DNA from: Alviniconcha marisindica
Taxonomy: Eukaryota > Mollusca > Gastropoda > Provannidae
Direction of reading: 5' to 3'
Length of the DNA: 64,000 nucleotides
Assembly: GCA_018857735.1 (NCBI GenBank)
Contig: JABMCL010000376.1
Span: forward strand, 327,501-391,500
Below the pieces are notes generated by a model. It was not told the DNA's origin. It did not search any database and worked only from the letters and a program-made list of their open reading frames with translations. Below, piece by piece: positions 47,410 to 57,100 of the stretch. Each line of letters begins with the position of its first letter. Positions within the stretch are counted from its first letter, which is position 1. The position numbers were made by a program, and so were the translations under genes.

Positions 47410-49576
47410 CACGGTCAACAGAGAACAGCTCAGTTTTCAACCCATGTTGCAGAAAACCTGTGCAACACACAGTCACTCAATCGACTCCATTTGCTCATCC
47501 AGTCGCATGCAAACACAGTCACCCTCCACTGACCATTAACTCATACACTGTCATTACACACAGACACATGCTATCATACCACTACACACGGAGATGAGGT
47601 GTTGTCATTTCCTCTTTTAAAGAGCTGGTGTCAGGTTGGTGGTGGTGTTGTTGAAAAACACCCACGTCAGGTTAGTGCAGTACAGGGCCTCAGTGTCACC
47701 GCAACCTACTCAATTACCTTGTATGCTCAGCCTTTATGCGGATGTTCTGCTTCAGTGCAAATAATGGAGAAAAAAATCAACAAAACTGCCTTGCAGCTGA
47801 ATCAATGTCACATTTTCTAAAAATGACAGGTGAGGGTACACTTGTATACCTCCTAAAAGCCTGACGCCGTGATGAGTCATATCATATCGTATCAGATTAC
47901 GGCTTGTAGGCTTTTTGCCTGCTAATTTGTGTTTTGGTTTATATTATGCTCAACATTATTCTTTTTTTAGGAGTACTGTTTTCATCAGTTACCTTGTGCC
48001 ATTATATACATTCTGTTTCCAGTGTTTATCTAAGAGTGTTCCTGCTAATACAATGTTGTAAGCTGTTCCAATTGTTTATAACTCTGCTAGTAAAAAAATG
48101 TGCATACTGATTATGCAGTATGAAAGGGTGTCCTCTAGTTCCAGCAGATTCATACAGCTTGAACAAGGAAGTCTCGTTATCATAATAACCATGTATACTT
48201 TTGAAAGTTTCAATCAAATCCCCTCTTGCTCTTCTGTATTCCAAGCTTGGTAATTTTAGTGCCATTAGTCTTTGTTCATATTCCAGGTTGTTCATGCCTG
48301 TAAATTTACAGTGTAATACGTTTGGTAAAGCGTCTCTACACATTTTCAATTAAGTTATATTTTTTATTAAACAAGGTGCCCACGCAGCATTACCATACTC
48401 TAGAAATGAAATTTTCATTGTTTATGCTTTGTATATTGATGAATAATAAAGATTTATTTGATTCATAGAATAGGTCTAACTAATGATTTAATGATTTTAA
48501 AAGTGGTACCATAATCTCTTTGTGTTTATATTGAATGTAATGTGTGATCATGCCTACTATTTTATTTGCTTTTTCGACAATCTCATTTATATGCTGCTCA
48601 AGCTTTCGGTCTTTATCATTAAATATTTTAACTCTGGATTATTTTTCCCAACATGTAAAATTTTACACTTATCATAACTGAATTTGAGCTGCCAGTCTGC
48701 GCTGCACCAGCTGATCTACGCTGTTTTGCAGCAACTTTCTACGTTCATCAAACTGCACAGCGGTGTACACCTTAGGTTTGTCAGCAAAAATCTTGATAAA
48801 GCAATTTAGAATTTCTCGCATATTATATCATTAATAAAGTAAATAAATAATGTAGGACCCAGGACACTCCCTGAGGAACACCACTCATCACAGCTAACTC
48901 TTCCGAGTACTAACCTCCAACACTGACATACTGAGTCCCATCTGACAAAAAATCTTTAATCCACATTCAAATCCTTTGACAGTAGTTGCTCCCAATTTAC
49001 TTGGTCCCCCCAAATCCCCTTTATTTAGCATGAACTTGTTGATTTTCTCTGTACTATCATAACTATGTGATCCATGGGTTGAGGATCCCTCAAAAGGTCA
49101 ATCAAAGAACAGAACCACCTGATGACCCTTGCCAATTGCAGGTAAATAAACCAAGTTGGAAACGTCCCATTCATTGTCTGAGAAGATCAAATCAAGGATA
49201 TAAGATTGTAACTTGGCACCACAAAACATTCCTTGTGCAACTGTATTGTATTATAGTTTATACGTGGGGTCTACTCCGTTGGCCACATCCTGTTGAGTGG
49301 TGAAAACTGATCAAATAAAAATGAGTCCAGCATGGTCAGTGTTCTGATGCATGAAATCTGGAATAGGGGAGCAAACCACAGGGTACCCGATATTATGCCA
49401 TACTGTTAAATTTTTACCATGCTGTCATTAGTGTCAATCACTGTTTATCACAGAAATCAGAAGCCCCACAGAAAGAAAAACGTACCTGCAAGAACAGCCG
49501 CAAGGGCAAGGCAAACAAAAACAGCTCTCATCTTTCGAACAGGGATGTACTTGCAGAAAGAATGATCTCGAAGCAT
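30294..49576 (-). CDS. UXS1: UDP-glucuronic acid decarboxylase 1 (UDP-xylose synthase), 12 coding exons
   Basis: Exons in transcript order: 49576-49486, 45391-45349, 42498-42427, 41377-41320, 39659-39479, 38723-38619, 37232-37173, 36205-36084, 33139-33020, 32297-32135, 31539-31436 and 30404-30294. All phases match and give 409 aa, against 420 in human. The enzyme converts UDP-glucuronate to UDP-xylose in the Golgi/ER lumen, using bound NAD; UDP-xylose starts the glycosaminoglycan linker. Visible parts are an N-terminal signal anchor (about residues 16-36), a short coiled stem ([11 protein letters not shown]), the Rossmann motif TGGAGFVGS (90-98), ASTSEVYGD (196-204), the YDEGK catalytic Tyr227/Lys231, and [20 protein letters not shown]. 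The short-chain dehydrogenase fold appears complete. The start at 49576 gives a terminus like that of human; an in-frame ATG at 49708 is an alternative. Confidence 0.95.
30720..30900. repeat. Simple repeats in UXS1 intron 11
   Basis: A short CA-rich run (30745-30782) and a C-run at 30871-30887. The rest of the intron (30405-31435) holds a LINE-tail-like block at 30560-30640 with an AAT microsatellite. Confidence 0.6.
31436..31539 (-). CDS. UXS1: UXS1 coding exon 11
   Basis: Residues 339-373, with [20 protein letters not shown] followed by [13 protein letters not shown]. This is the DDPxxRxPD block of UDP-sugar decarboxylases and epimerases. Donor AAG/GTGGGT. Confidence 0.93.
31565..31965 (+). 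repeat. ~32-bp minisatellite in UXS1 intron 10
   Basis: About 12 units of AACTATCCCTGTGATGGTGT, GTTGATGTCAGA. It begins about 25 bases from the exon 11 acceptor. Degenerate echoes continue to about 32100, close to the exon 10 donor. Confidence 0.9.
32135..32297 (-). CDS. UXS1: UXS1 coding exon 10
   Basis: Residues 285-338 plus one base; starts [20 protein letters not shown], the substrate-binding block, and includes [15 protein letters not shown]. Donor A/GTAAGT. Confidence 0.95.
32311..32372 (+). repeat. Dispersed repeat family B copy in UXS1 intron 9
   Basis: GGTAAATAAGTAAATTGGTG, then TTACGCCCAGTCAACCAG and GCAGTTATATCAGGGCGA. Confidence 0.75.
33020..33139 (-). CDS. UXS1: UXS1 coding exon 9
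   Basis: Residues 245-284, from [18 protein letters not shown] to QALQNESIT. The RVARIFN arginine region contributes to the active site in the family. Acceptor CCGTTTCAG; donor ACT/GTGAGT. Confidence 0.95.
33205..34668 (+). repeat. ~31-bp minisatellite in UXS1 intron 8, about 47 units
   Basis: The unit is TGACATTGTCACTACTGACC, TCTTATTGCAC. It fills about 1.46 kb and starts about 65 bases from the exon 9 acceptor. On the transcribed (minus) strand each unit contains AGGTCAGT, which resembles a 5' splice site. Confidence 0.95.
35690..36050 (-). mobile_element. LINE C-terminal remnant in UXS1 intron 8
   Basis: On the minus strand a frame (about 36040-35842) reads [19 protein letters not shown] then [12 protein letters not shown], the Cys/His pattern seen at the C-terminus of many LINE ORF2 proteins. 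It is followed by an ATTGATTG-type tail at 35686-35700. Only the last part of the element is present. Its open frame reaches UXS1 exon 8 by chance. Confidence 0.6.
36084..36205 (-). CDS. UXS1: UXS1 coding exon 8
   Basis: Residues 204-244: [20 protein letters not shown] then [21 protein letters not shown]. It carries the catalytic YxxxK pair (Tyr227, Lys231). Donor CAG/GTTTGT. Confidence 0.96.
36245..36905 (+). repeat. Dispersed ~650-bp family C, long copy in UXS1 intron 7
   Basis: Aligns along its length with 19862-20600: TTGGATTTTAACGTCCTGTC, GACCATTCCGTCTAATTTAT, and a highly similar 3' block GAGGAGATAGGAAAGGGGAA to CAGCCCTGAGATTCCAG. Confidence 0.85.
37173..37232 (-). CDS. UXS1: UXS1 coding exon 7
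   Basis: Residues 184-203: [20 protein letters not shown], which includes the conserved Ser/Thr of the SDR catalytic set. Acceptor TTCCTGCAG, donor G/GTGAGT. Confidence 0.95.
37915..38275. mobile_element. Hairpin (long inverted repeat) MITE-like element in UXS1 intron 6
   Basis: The left arm (37915-38036) is the inverse of the right arm (38140-38275): AACTCTCACCTGGCATG pairs with CAGGCCAGGTGAGAGTT, AAATACAAGGTACATAA with GTACCTTGTATTT, and AGAATCAACAC with GTGTTGATTCT. A family A fragment (38042-38092) sits in the loop. One-arm relatives occur at 17690-17965, 53640-53708 and 54925-55025. Confidence 0.75.
38460..38612 (+). repeat. CA-rich microsatellite beside UXS1 exon 6 donor
   Basis: Several CA runs separated by short unique words, ending 7 bases from exon 6. 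On the transcribed strand this is a GT-rich tract directly after the donor. Confidence 0.85.
38619..38723 (-). CDS. UXS1: UXS1 coding exon 6
   Basis: Residues 149-183: [20 protein letters not shown] then [15 protein letters not shown]. Human has LASPASPP here; the Cys variant is a simple substitution. Donor G/GTCAGT. Confidence 0.96.
   Translation of the reverse strand, partial: WMKSTTWPAQRLHPTTCTTPSKQSRPTRWVPSTC
38901..39397. mobile_element. Palindrome-rich MITE-like element (family M), copy 1, in UXS1 intron 5
   Basis: Terminal inverted repeats of about 35 bp: TATCATTGGCAGAAGCTGCC then ACAAGTATCATTTTTGT at the left, and the inverse ACAAAAATGATACTTGTGGC then CGCTCCCGCCAATGATA at the right. 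The interior is made of about 25 short palindromes such as TTTGTCATGACAAA and TTTTGTTGCAACAAAA. No coding capacity. Other copies: 60158-60478 (both ends) and 54192-54272 (left end only). Confidence 0.8.
39479..39659 (-). CDS. UXS1: UXS1 coding exon 5
   Basis: Residues 89-148: [20 protein letters not shown] then [20 protein letters not shown]. It carries the NAD-binding glycine motif and the acidic D after the second strand. Donor G/GTTGGT is a weak match but the phase and homology are clear. Confidence 0.97.
39757..39821. repeat. (AT)n microsatellite
   Basis: A pure AT run of about 64 bases in UXS1 intron 4. Confidence 0.95.
39822..40475 (+). repeat. ~180-bp tandem repeat with poly-C tracts, about 3.6 units
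   Basis: Units carry GGTAGAGCTCCATGTTGTAC, CATCAAGATGCATGCCCACA, GCTTACACTACACCAAGATA and then a C run of 10-22 bases. The C runs begin near 39906, 40088, 40269 and 40457. Confidence 0.9.
40545..40582. repeat. G-rich tract
   Basis: GTGGGGTGGGGGG-type sequence with a run of about 16 G on the + strand, at the far side of the preceding C-rich array. Confidence 0.85.
41320..41377 (-). CDS. UXS1: UXS1 coding exon 4
   Basis: Residues 69-88: [20 protein letters not shown], aligned with QKYPPVKFLSEKDRKRIL of human UXS1. It joins directly to the VTGGAGF block of exon 5. Confidence 0.95.
41515..41735 (+). repeat. (TG)n microsatellite, interrupted
   Basis: Two long TG runs (about 41582-41632 and 41668-41730) around a GGAGATGGGAGAGAG interruption. 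The 202-aa minus-strand frame across it is mostly His-Thr repeat and not a gene. Confidence 0.95.
42427..42498 (-). CDS. UXS1: UXS1 coding exon 3
   Basis: Residues 45-68: a short acidic, helical stem [20 protein letters not shown] before the catalytic domain. It aligns with the LREKIRDLEKS coiled segment of human UXS1. Acceptor CTTCTCCAG, donor GG/GTATGG. Confidence 0.88.
42770..43072 (+). repeat. CA-rich/CT-rich simple-sequence block
   Basis: Variants of ACACACATACTCAGAC with a short CT run at 43007-43026, in UXS1 intron 2. Confidence 0.9.
43535..44125 (+). repeat. ~122-bp minisatellite with poly-C tracts, five units
   Basis: Units contain TTGCAACAGCTCAG, GGAGTGCTCAGGATGCC, CACACTTCCATATTGCAG, CATTCATTTACTACAGTAAG and a C run of up to 19 bases. 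The CAGCATTC-like word recurs near 43593, 43715, 43838, 43960 and 44083. Confidence 0.9.
44125..44582 (+). repeat. ~25-40-bp poly-C minisatellite, about 13 units
   Basis: Unit: AGACAGATGTTTAAACTGAT, a C run of 5-17 bases, TTCTA. It continues from the end of the 122-bp array and appears to have been amplified from its TTAAACTGA-CCC segment. On the UXS1 transcript the C runs become G runs. Confidence 0.92.
44880..45075. repeat. GT/G-rich simple sequence
   Basis: Runs of TGTGTG and G (up to about 21 G at 45055-45073), with two GGTGGGGTTGG blocks. It includes a duplicated ATGTGTGAAGGG-type segment. Confidence 0.85.
45349..45391 (-). CDS. UXS1: UXS1 coding exon 2 (43-nt mini-exon)
   Basis: Completes residue 31 and encodes 32-44: [15 protein letters not shown]. 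It was identified because exons 1 and 3 are out of phase without it, and because this block has a strong acceptor (TGTTTGATTGCAG), a strong donor (GGTGAGT) and the phase needed on both sides. Confidence 0.85.
45860..46275 (-). mobile_element. Full-length tRNA-derived SINE (family S1)
   Basis: On the minus strand: a tRNA-like head with B box GGTTCGAGTCC (46244-46254), a poly-G run of about 21, a body with GTATCTGTTCCACCCCTGTG and GTTACTGTAGTAGCATG, then GGCAGCAGTTTCACATGGCA, and a 3' end with GCGCTATATAAAAGCG then ATCAACAAC. It defines the whole element and shows that 7933-8185, 8335-8545 and 55320-55495 belong to the same family. Confidence 0.85.
46310..47062 (+). mobile_element. Decayed CR1/jockey-like LINE, C-terminal RT remnant
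   Basis: Reads [55 protein letters not shown] and [11 protein letters not shown], with in-frame stops (after HWLLIS and after LKLQ). It is the same kind of fragment as 1120-2046, also cut just past the palm, and ends in an ATTATTATCATTATAAAG tail like that element's. A GT microsatellite (46847-46888) lies in its 3' UTR. Confidence 0.85.
47349..47406. repeat. (AT)n microsatellite
   Basis: A pure AT run of about 58 bases in UXS1 intron 1. Confidence 0.95.
48030..49060 (-). mobile_element. Degenerate non-LTR retrotransposon, RT region (second family)
   Basis: On the minus strand one can read, with shifts and stops, [23 protein letters not shown] followed by [30 protein letters not shown] in place of the catalytic FADD box, and a 107-codon open end with [20 protein letters not shown] and a [13 protein letters not shown] block. 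The catalytic box is altered and there are several breaks, so it is inactive. It belongs to a different lineage from the 1120-2046 element. Confidence 0.75.
49486..49576 (-). CDS. UXS1: UXS1 coding exon 1
   Basis: Residues 1-30 plus one base: [15 protein letters not shown] then [16 protein letters not shown] basic stretch followed by a hydrophobic signal anchor is the type II membrane topology expected for UXS1. Donor G/GTACGT. The frame is open upstream to an ATG at 49708, so a 44-residue N-terminal extension is possible. Confidence 0.82.
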
Positions 49577-49689
49577 ACTGCACAAGCAAATTAACAAATG
49601 CACATGATGAAAACCGACACGTTTAACCGTAGCCCTGTTTTGTGTGTAAGTAGAGTACAGTAACTGTACAACGTTCGCTCTCCAGCTGT

Positions 49690-49885
49690 CGCACCAGCGA
49701 ACGCTCAAGAGGTCACCGGGATGTCACTTCCGGGTAAACTGCGGGGGCAAATAGCCTGTGCCACTGGACCCATGACAAGTAACAGGAAGAAGTTAGGAGC
49801 AAATGCCGACTCAGCCAATCAGATGGAGACTGACTTGAAAGCCATCATTGAGACATTTTGAGCGCCACTTTCAACTTTAGCGCAT
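49690..49885. promoter_or_regulatory. Probable divergent UXS1/SMC4 promoter
   Basis: The first UXS1 exon and the SMC4 5' end lie head to head. The interval holds an ETS/GABP-type CACTTCCGGG (49725-49734), an NF-Y-type GCCAATCAG (49814-49822) and an E2F-like GAGCGCCA near 49860. A possible non-coding SMC4 first exon would end at 49885 (AT/GTAAGA). Core elements such as a TATA box were not seen. Confidence 0.5.
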
Positions 49886-50900
49886 GTAAGAGCTTTATTT
49901 TCTCTTTTGCTTTGTTTATCTATTGTAAATAATTGATGGATGACAATGTTATTGTTTTGTGTGAGCTTTTAGGATGTAGGTGTGCAGACAGAATGCGGCA
50001 GTTGTCTAAAGCCAGGCTGTTTGAGAGTAGAAATTAAAATAGCCAGCATAACTATCCTCTTTTGTCACAGAAAGTGAGAAACTTCGTCTTCAGAAAGACT
50101 CAATTTATAAATTATACGAAAGAGGTCGAGCTGCATATTTTAAATTCAGACTGTTTCATGCCAATACAGTCTTATGTCTGACGCTGAAGCAGTAATCATA
50201 CTACAGGAAATCCCCTTTTCCCCCAACACAATCAATGACTGGAATGACCTCACTGAGGATGTGGCTTCTGCACTCACCTGTGACTTTCCGATCACGCCTT
50301 CCAAAATCACTGCCCTCAGATTAGGCCCGTGCCCCATTGGTAAATACGATTGACGATAACTAGGGCGTGTGCCGGGCGGGGTGCGCCTCCGATAGCCGGA
50401 CTGGCCTAGTCGGAGACGTAAAAAGCCGATGGTACACTCAAAACTCACTGTTTACAACTGAATGTCATAGACATTGTGTGCTGCTGTTGTTATTGTTTTC
50501 CTTATTGCTGCGCAACCCCTAACAGTGACATAATCATCAGTACGGTGAAGGAGGTTGTAATGAGTACGGAAGAAGAATTAGTTACTGGTTTTTAACATCC
50601 AGTCAACCATAGGTCATATCAGTATCACTAATATCAGCTAATCAGAGCGAAAGGTAGGAAAGAAAAATTAGAACACTAAAAAAGAAGTAAAAACTAAAAT
50701 AGAAACTTACCATATCTGAATTTTTTCAGCCATTAGGGCCACACGCAATAACATGGAAAAGGCTGGAATGAAATTTTGATGGTACATTTTGCCAGAGTTG
50801 ACTGTAAACTGTAGTGTGCATAGATCTGGTGTATTTAATTTTAACTTACACAGCTGGAATTCAAAGTGGAGTTTTCAACCAATTCCCACAGACATTACAG

Positions 50901-51112
50901 AGATGCCCCGGCCAAAAGGCAAAGGCAGAGTGAGGGCAGCGGCAGAGTCAGGGGAGAATGATGCAGCAGCCGAGTTTGCAGACAGACAGGAGGAAGACAT
51001 GGAGGTGGAAGCAACTGACCAGGCAACAACGCCCAACCCTCTTCGCAATTTTAGCATTGAAGGTAACTTGCTAACTCTAGTCTTAGTCTTACACAATACT
51101 TAACATACAGAC

Positions 51113-51147
<35 letters not shown>

Positions 51148-54100
51148 TTTATTTTATTTTTAGGGTTGCACTAGCAAATGAAACTGTGACTCACATTGAA
51201 TACTTTATGATTCTTAGCAATGTATATATAATATATTATGTTAATATTTAATATTTTAATTTTTATAATGTTAACAAAATCAAAGCCAAAATGAGACATT
51301 ATGCAAACTGTACATAAGTAATTGTAAATGTAATGCGCACCCATTTTATTTTTAGGGTGACACTAGCAAATGAAACTGTGACTCACACTGAATACTTTAT
51401 GATTCTTAGCAATGTATATAATATATTATGTTAATATTTAATAATATGATTTTAATTTTTATAACATTAACAAAATCAAATCCAAAATGAGACATTATGT
51501 AAACTGTACATAAGTAATGCACACCATTACCAACACACTTTTTATTTTATTTTTAGGGTGACACTAGCAAATGAAACTGACTCACATTGAATACTTTGTG
51601 ATTCTTAGCGATGTATATAATATGTTAATATTTAATAATATGATTTTAATTTTTATAACATTAACAAAATCAAATCCAAAATGAGACATTATGTCAACTG
51701 TACATAAGTATTTGTAAATGTAATGCACACCTTTACCAACAGAATGGTACACAATTACAAACTAGTGAGAATACCCTGATATGAGACCATCCTGCTGAGG
51801 AACCACCAACTTTTAAGCCTACATTTCCTGAATCATTCCCTTCATGTTCAATATTTTCATGAATTGACATAAATAAACCCAAATTAAGTCCAAATTTTTA
51901 GTTGAGTTTTACTCTGGTCTTAGGAATGGTCTTAGCAGAGGCATCCCACTCCCGGTGTATTATAAATATATATTTATACAACTTATGGGAACTTCTGTTC
52001 CAGTGTTCTGCGCAGTTAATTGTTTTAATTGCTGTGTGTTATACTTTAATTAATTATTTTAATTATATTACCTTGTGATAAACTAAAACAAGCATGGGAT
52101 CATAAGTTCATTTTATGATGACATCACAGTTTGTTTTGTTGTTCTATATTTATAACTATGTTTAGGTAAGACCCTTTTGTTGGTGGTGTTGTGTTTGTTG
52201 TTGTATTGTTCTCTTAGTCTTAACTTTATGTATTCATTATTTTACGAGCCCGCCATGACCACAGCAAAAGTGCCCTTTGTGGGATAATTAAAGTTTTTTT
52301 AATTGAATTGAATTGAGTTATTTACTGCTTTTTTTGTGTGCTTTTTTTGCCCAGCTTATTTTGGTGGTTATGCTTATGATACAGTACTGTATACATGTAT
52401 GATGTAGTACAACTCCTCTGTCACTGTGATTTGCAGATTATGGTGAGATAGAAATCCCTGAGGCCCCACAGACAGTAGCCACATACGAGACCAATGGCCC
52501 AAGACTGATGATCACACACATCGTGAATGAGAATTTCAAGTCGTACGCTGGTGTGCAAACTCTGGGCCCATTCCACAAGGTGATATTGATAAAGCATGAG
52601 AATGTCCTGTCTTAGGCTGTAACTGAACAAACTCTCAGGCTAGTCCCCAAACAGTTTGAAAACATTGTGTTAATCTGTGATGCAAAGTTTCTTGCCATTT
52701 CCATTGGTTAAAAAAACATGATTTTAGAAATCATCTTAAGTTCTTCACTGTTGATGTTGAGATCCAACTTTTTTTTCTCCACACACCTCTCAAACGGGAA
52801 TTGCAATTATGCTTACTAATTACAAATGCCATTGCTTTTTCCTTCGGTTTTTTTCTTTTTTTCTTTTTCTTTTTTCTTGATTTGCAGATGGTCTGTCATC
52901 AGTGATTCCACTGTCAGTCAGAAACTCTTTGTTCTGCTTTGCAGAGTTTTACTTCCATCGTCGGTCCCAACGGCAGTGGCAAGTCCAACGTCATCGACTC
53001 TATGTTGTTTGTGTTTGGTTACCGTGCCAACAAGATTCGCTCCAAGAAGGTGAGCGTGTTGATCCACAACAGCGAGAACCACAAGGACATCACCTCCTGT
53101 ACTGTTGCAGTTCACTTCCAGAAAATCCTCGACACTGGCGTGAGTCAGATAAAAGTTAATCAAAATACATTGAAGCATGTATCACATATATATTTTATAA
53201 CAAAAGTTCACCTCTCGTCGGGTCTGTGGCTTCATTATTCATAAGACCTCGTATCAGCTCATGAAGCCTGAAGAAGTTTAATATTTTTCAGCTTGGGCAC
53301 CAAGCTACTCAATATGAAAATCCACTTGCCATAAGAAGTTATTTCTGGCCCAGAATTATTTTTTTCGGGGGGGGGGGGCTTTTTGGTCTACATTCCATGC
53401 TGTGCTTTATTTTCTCAGTTTTGGGCCTAGTTAAATTGCTGATGACCATGCGCTGCAGACAACACTGCTCTCATTTCTTCTCTGGTGGTCAAAGATGTTG
53501 TGTAAATAAATTCAGAGAAATCATCTCTGCAGGGGGCAAAACTGTGATTCACCCTGCAGGGTACTACTAGTAGTTTTTGTCTTGACTCGCCAAAAGCTTT
53601 CCTACACACCTCAGGCCACCGGACATGTGTATTCCAACTCAGGTCTTTGTTGTACTTGTGTTATGTATTTTGAGCGCTAATTAACTCCCTTGTTTGTTGA
53701 TTCTGTATTATGTCTGTTTCTTTTTCTCTCCAGCCAGGAGAAGATGAGTACACCGTGGTGCCTGATTCCAAGATTGTGGTATCGCGCACGGCGCACAGGG
53801 ACAACACCTCTTCCTACAGCGTCAACGGGAAGAGGGCAACCTACAAGGAGGTCGCTTCCTTGCTCCGGGCTTCCGGCATTGACCTCGACCACAACCGTTT
53901 CTTGATTCTGCAGGTAGGTCTTCATCCTAGCTCAACAGCTGCTATGATCATTGCACTTTTTGCTGCGTTAAATTTGTTTATGCGGAGTCTGCACCTGTGC
54001 TAGTGTGAGCGTCTTGTCATTTCACTTGTCAACAGTTTGTTGCAAGGTGGATGAGCGACTAGTTTTTCTTTTTGTGGGCTATACTTTATTCCTGAACCCT

Positions 54101-57100
54101 GCTGCATTCAGGGCAGATGCTTCCAATGTAATTGTAAGCATTGCCTTTGCACAGTCGTGTCTATTGTCTGTGTGTGTTGTAAAGCACCCTGTATCATTGG
54201 CGGGAGTTGCTACAGGTATCATTTTTGTTGCGACAAAGGTTTTGCTGCAGCAAGCATACTTTTGTTGCGACCTTTTTATTATTATTACGCTACACAAAAA
54301 GCAACACTCACACATAACGTGCATATGCATAACATGCACCCTCTGGGTGCCACCCGCAAACAGAGGCCCCCCCCACCCTCAAAAAAGGAGATCGTCCAGT
54401 GACTAAACTACAGGCAGCATTTGGCAACTGTTTGTTTCAGGGAGAGGTGGAGCAGATTGCCATGATGAAACCCAAAGCCCTGACTGAGCATGAGGACGGC
54501 ATGCTGGAGTTCCTGGAAGACATCATCGGCAGCAACCGCTTCAAGCAGCCCATCGAAACCCTCTGCCAGCGAGTGGAGCACCTGAACGAGATGAGAGCTG
54601 AGAAGGTGGGGGCTCCGTGAGAGTTCTGAAGAGTGGACAGTATCCGCCTTTGGCCCTGTTAGTTCCCCATCCTCAAACGGAATGCACAGGAGTAGTAAGG
54701 AAGGAGTTCCAATGAAAGTGCTCGTATCAGATTTTAATTTCTTCCTCTGTGTTTGCGCGCACACATACACTCACCAGTGATCGTGTTAGACATTTTTCAA
54801 ACCAGTGAAACATCTGTAGGGTAGCGAAAGTGGTTCATGGAAACTGGTCAGACAAACACAGTAACTGGTAAATACACTGCCATCAATAGATACTACTAGA
54901 ACTCTACTACTACTAGCAAATACCCTCTGAGGATGTACCTATGGTGGAGTTGACATACCTTGTATTTACTTGCATGCCAGGTGAGAGTTACCGCAGGTGA
55001 TAATTAACTTCCATTTTGTTGATTTAGAAAAGTAGGATTCCTGACAACAGGTCAAGCATGCAAAATTATGTTTCAGTTCACTCTAGGCTTTAAAGAGACA
55101 ACCTTTGATAGCTTTGGACTCTCAGCAGAAGGGACTTTCATTTCTGTATCTGTGGTTACCTCCACAATGTGTGCAGGTTGTGTGTTAATGATTATGGTGC
55201 AGTGGTGATTATTTCTCACAAACAGGCATGTGTTGTGCCAAATTTCTGACCTGGGCATCATCTGTACACATGTTCCGCAGAGATGCCCTAAAACTTAGTA
55301 TGTGCCTGGATGGCAGTAGTTTGATGTGGCACCAGCCATGTAACAGTCAAACAGCATTGTAAGTACACCACTTTGGTGGATATTCAAAAAAGGGGGCCAT
55401 AAAAAGCTAGTCACTCATGTAGTGAGCAGACATGTGAGTGCAGTGAGTCTGCTCAAGAGCGGAGAATAGCACGATATAAAAGCTGTCAACAACAACAGTG
55501 CATTACAGGACTCAGTTTTGTTTTCTGTGCGCGTGCGCGAGTCGGTGTAAGTCCTGTACGGTCAGTAATGGTTGTGAGCCTTTGAACTAGCACTGTGCCC
55601 CTTCACACAAAGTCTGACCCTCTGAACCTTATAAATATGACTAACCCTGGGTGATACATTGTGCAACATGTTGCAGCTGAATCGTGTCAAAGCTGTGGAG
55701 AAGGAGAAGGACGAACTGGAGGGAGCCAGGAACGAGGCTGTGGAGTTTCTCACCTCAGAAAACGCCATTGTCCGACTGAAGAACAAACTCTACCAGAAGT
55801 ACATGTACGTAAGCCAACCCGAGTTTTGTTGTTGGGTGATCACTTGCCTAAACTGTACAGTGAAGAAGAAGAAAATGGATTCCTCCTGATATCAGGGGCT
55901 GCCTCGGCTCAGGCTTGGTCTGCACTGCTGCAGTGACATCTACAGTTTGGAGCTGACTTGAATCAATCTGACATCGTCATCACTCCAAATGCATCACCTG
56001 TCTGCCAAATGTCTAGGCAACAGGTGATTTGCTGTGTTATGCAAGCTGTGCTCATCCCAGAAATAGCCCCATGGATTAAGATTTATAATATGATCAAAAC
56101 ATGATCTAACGGCAATGTCCACTTTTAGCCCCGTCGGTTCGCAGTCCTCAAATGGTATGAGAATGTATATGTGTACATGCATGTGAGTGTGTGTGTGTGA
56201 GAGAGAGAGAGAATTAGTATGTGTGTGTGAGTGCGTGGACGGAATGAACTTGAAGTATGCATTACGTTGGCATATCCACATATCAGTTCATTCCGTACTG
56301 TGCCAGTGCTATACACAAGCACACGCACACACGCATCCTCAAACCATTTGAGGATAGCGAACCGAGAGGGCTAAAAGTGGATATTGCCGATCTAACCAGC
56401 TGAGTTACTGACCCCGCTACTTCTCTGTGGACCCATGTTTTATGGCTTCAGCTAAGTTGATCTCTCACCATCCTCTGACCAACAGATGAGCTTTAGCCAG
56501 TCAGTGCCTGTATACAAACAAGCTTCCTTAGACAAGCCTGTGGGCTGTCCAGGTACCATTGCAATGTAAGCAAAGCAAGTGCCTGTGCTGTTTTCAAAAG
56601 CAATGATCAAGCATCTTGGGCCTGTGCAGTTCAAAGTGTGAGTTCAAAGTCAAACATACATTGCATTGCTAATTGCATGTGTCTAAATGGGAGGAGCTGT
56701 CTGGCTAAAAAGCGAGAGGTCCATTGTTTGATTGTAAAAGTTGCTGAGACTACTGAATCCTTTTGCACCATATTGTTATGGGGTGGATTTTTTTTCTCTG
56801 TCTGACAGAGCTGAGTGTGCAGAGAGCGAAGAGAAGGCGCAAGCGGAGTATGACAAAGTTTACGAGGGAATGAAAGACGTCAACGAGAAAATAGACGCCA
56901 TCACCACCAAGAAGAAAGAAAAAGGCAAAACTCATGGCAAGATTCACAAGTGAGTTTTCTTTGTTGATCTTTTCTTTGTGTGTTTGTGTCACTAAAAAAA
57001 ATTAATCTGGCACAAGAATGACTGCTCAATGGATTTTTGTTGTTGTTGTTCTAAAACAAAATAGTGTGCTAAAAATGTGTTCTAAAACAAGAAATGGGGG

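Noticed and set aside
48030..49060. A retrovirus-like element
   Set aside because: The RT motifs are of non-LTR type and no LTR, gag, protease or integrase is present.
50146..50448. 100-aa minus-strand frame between UXS1 and SMC4
   Set aside because: No recognised domain, no splice support, and it lies in the likely SMC4 5' intron.
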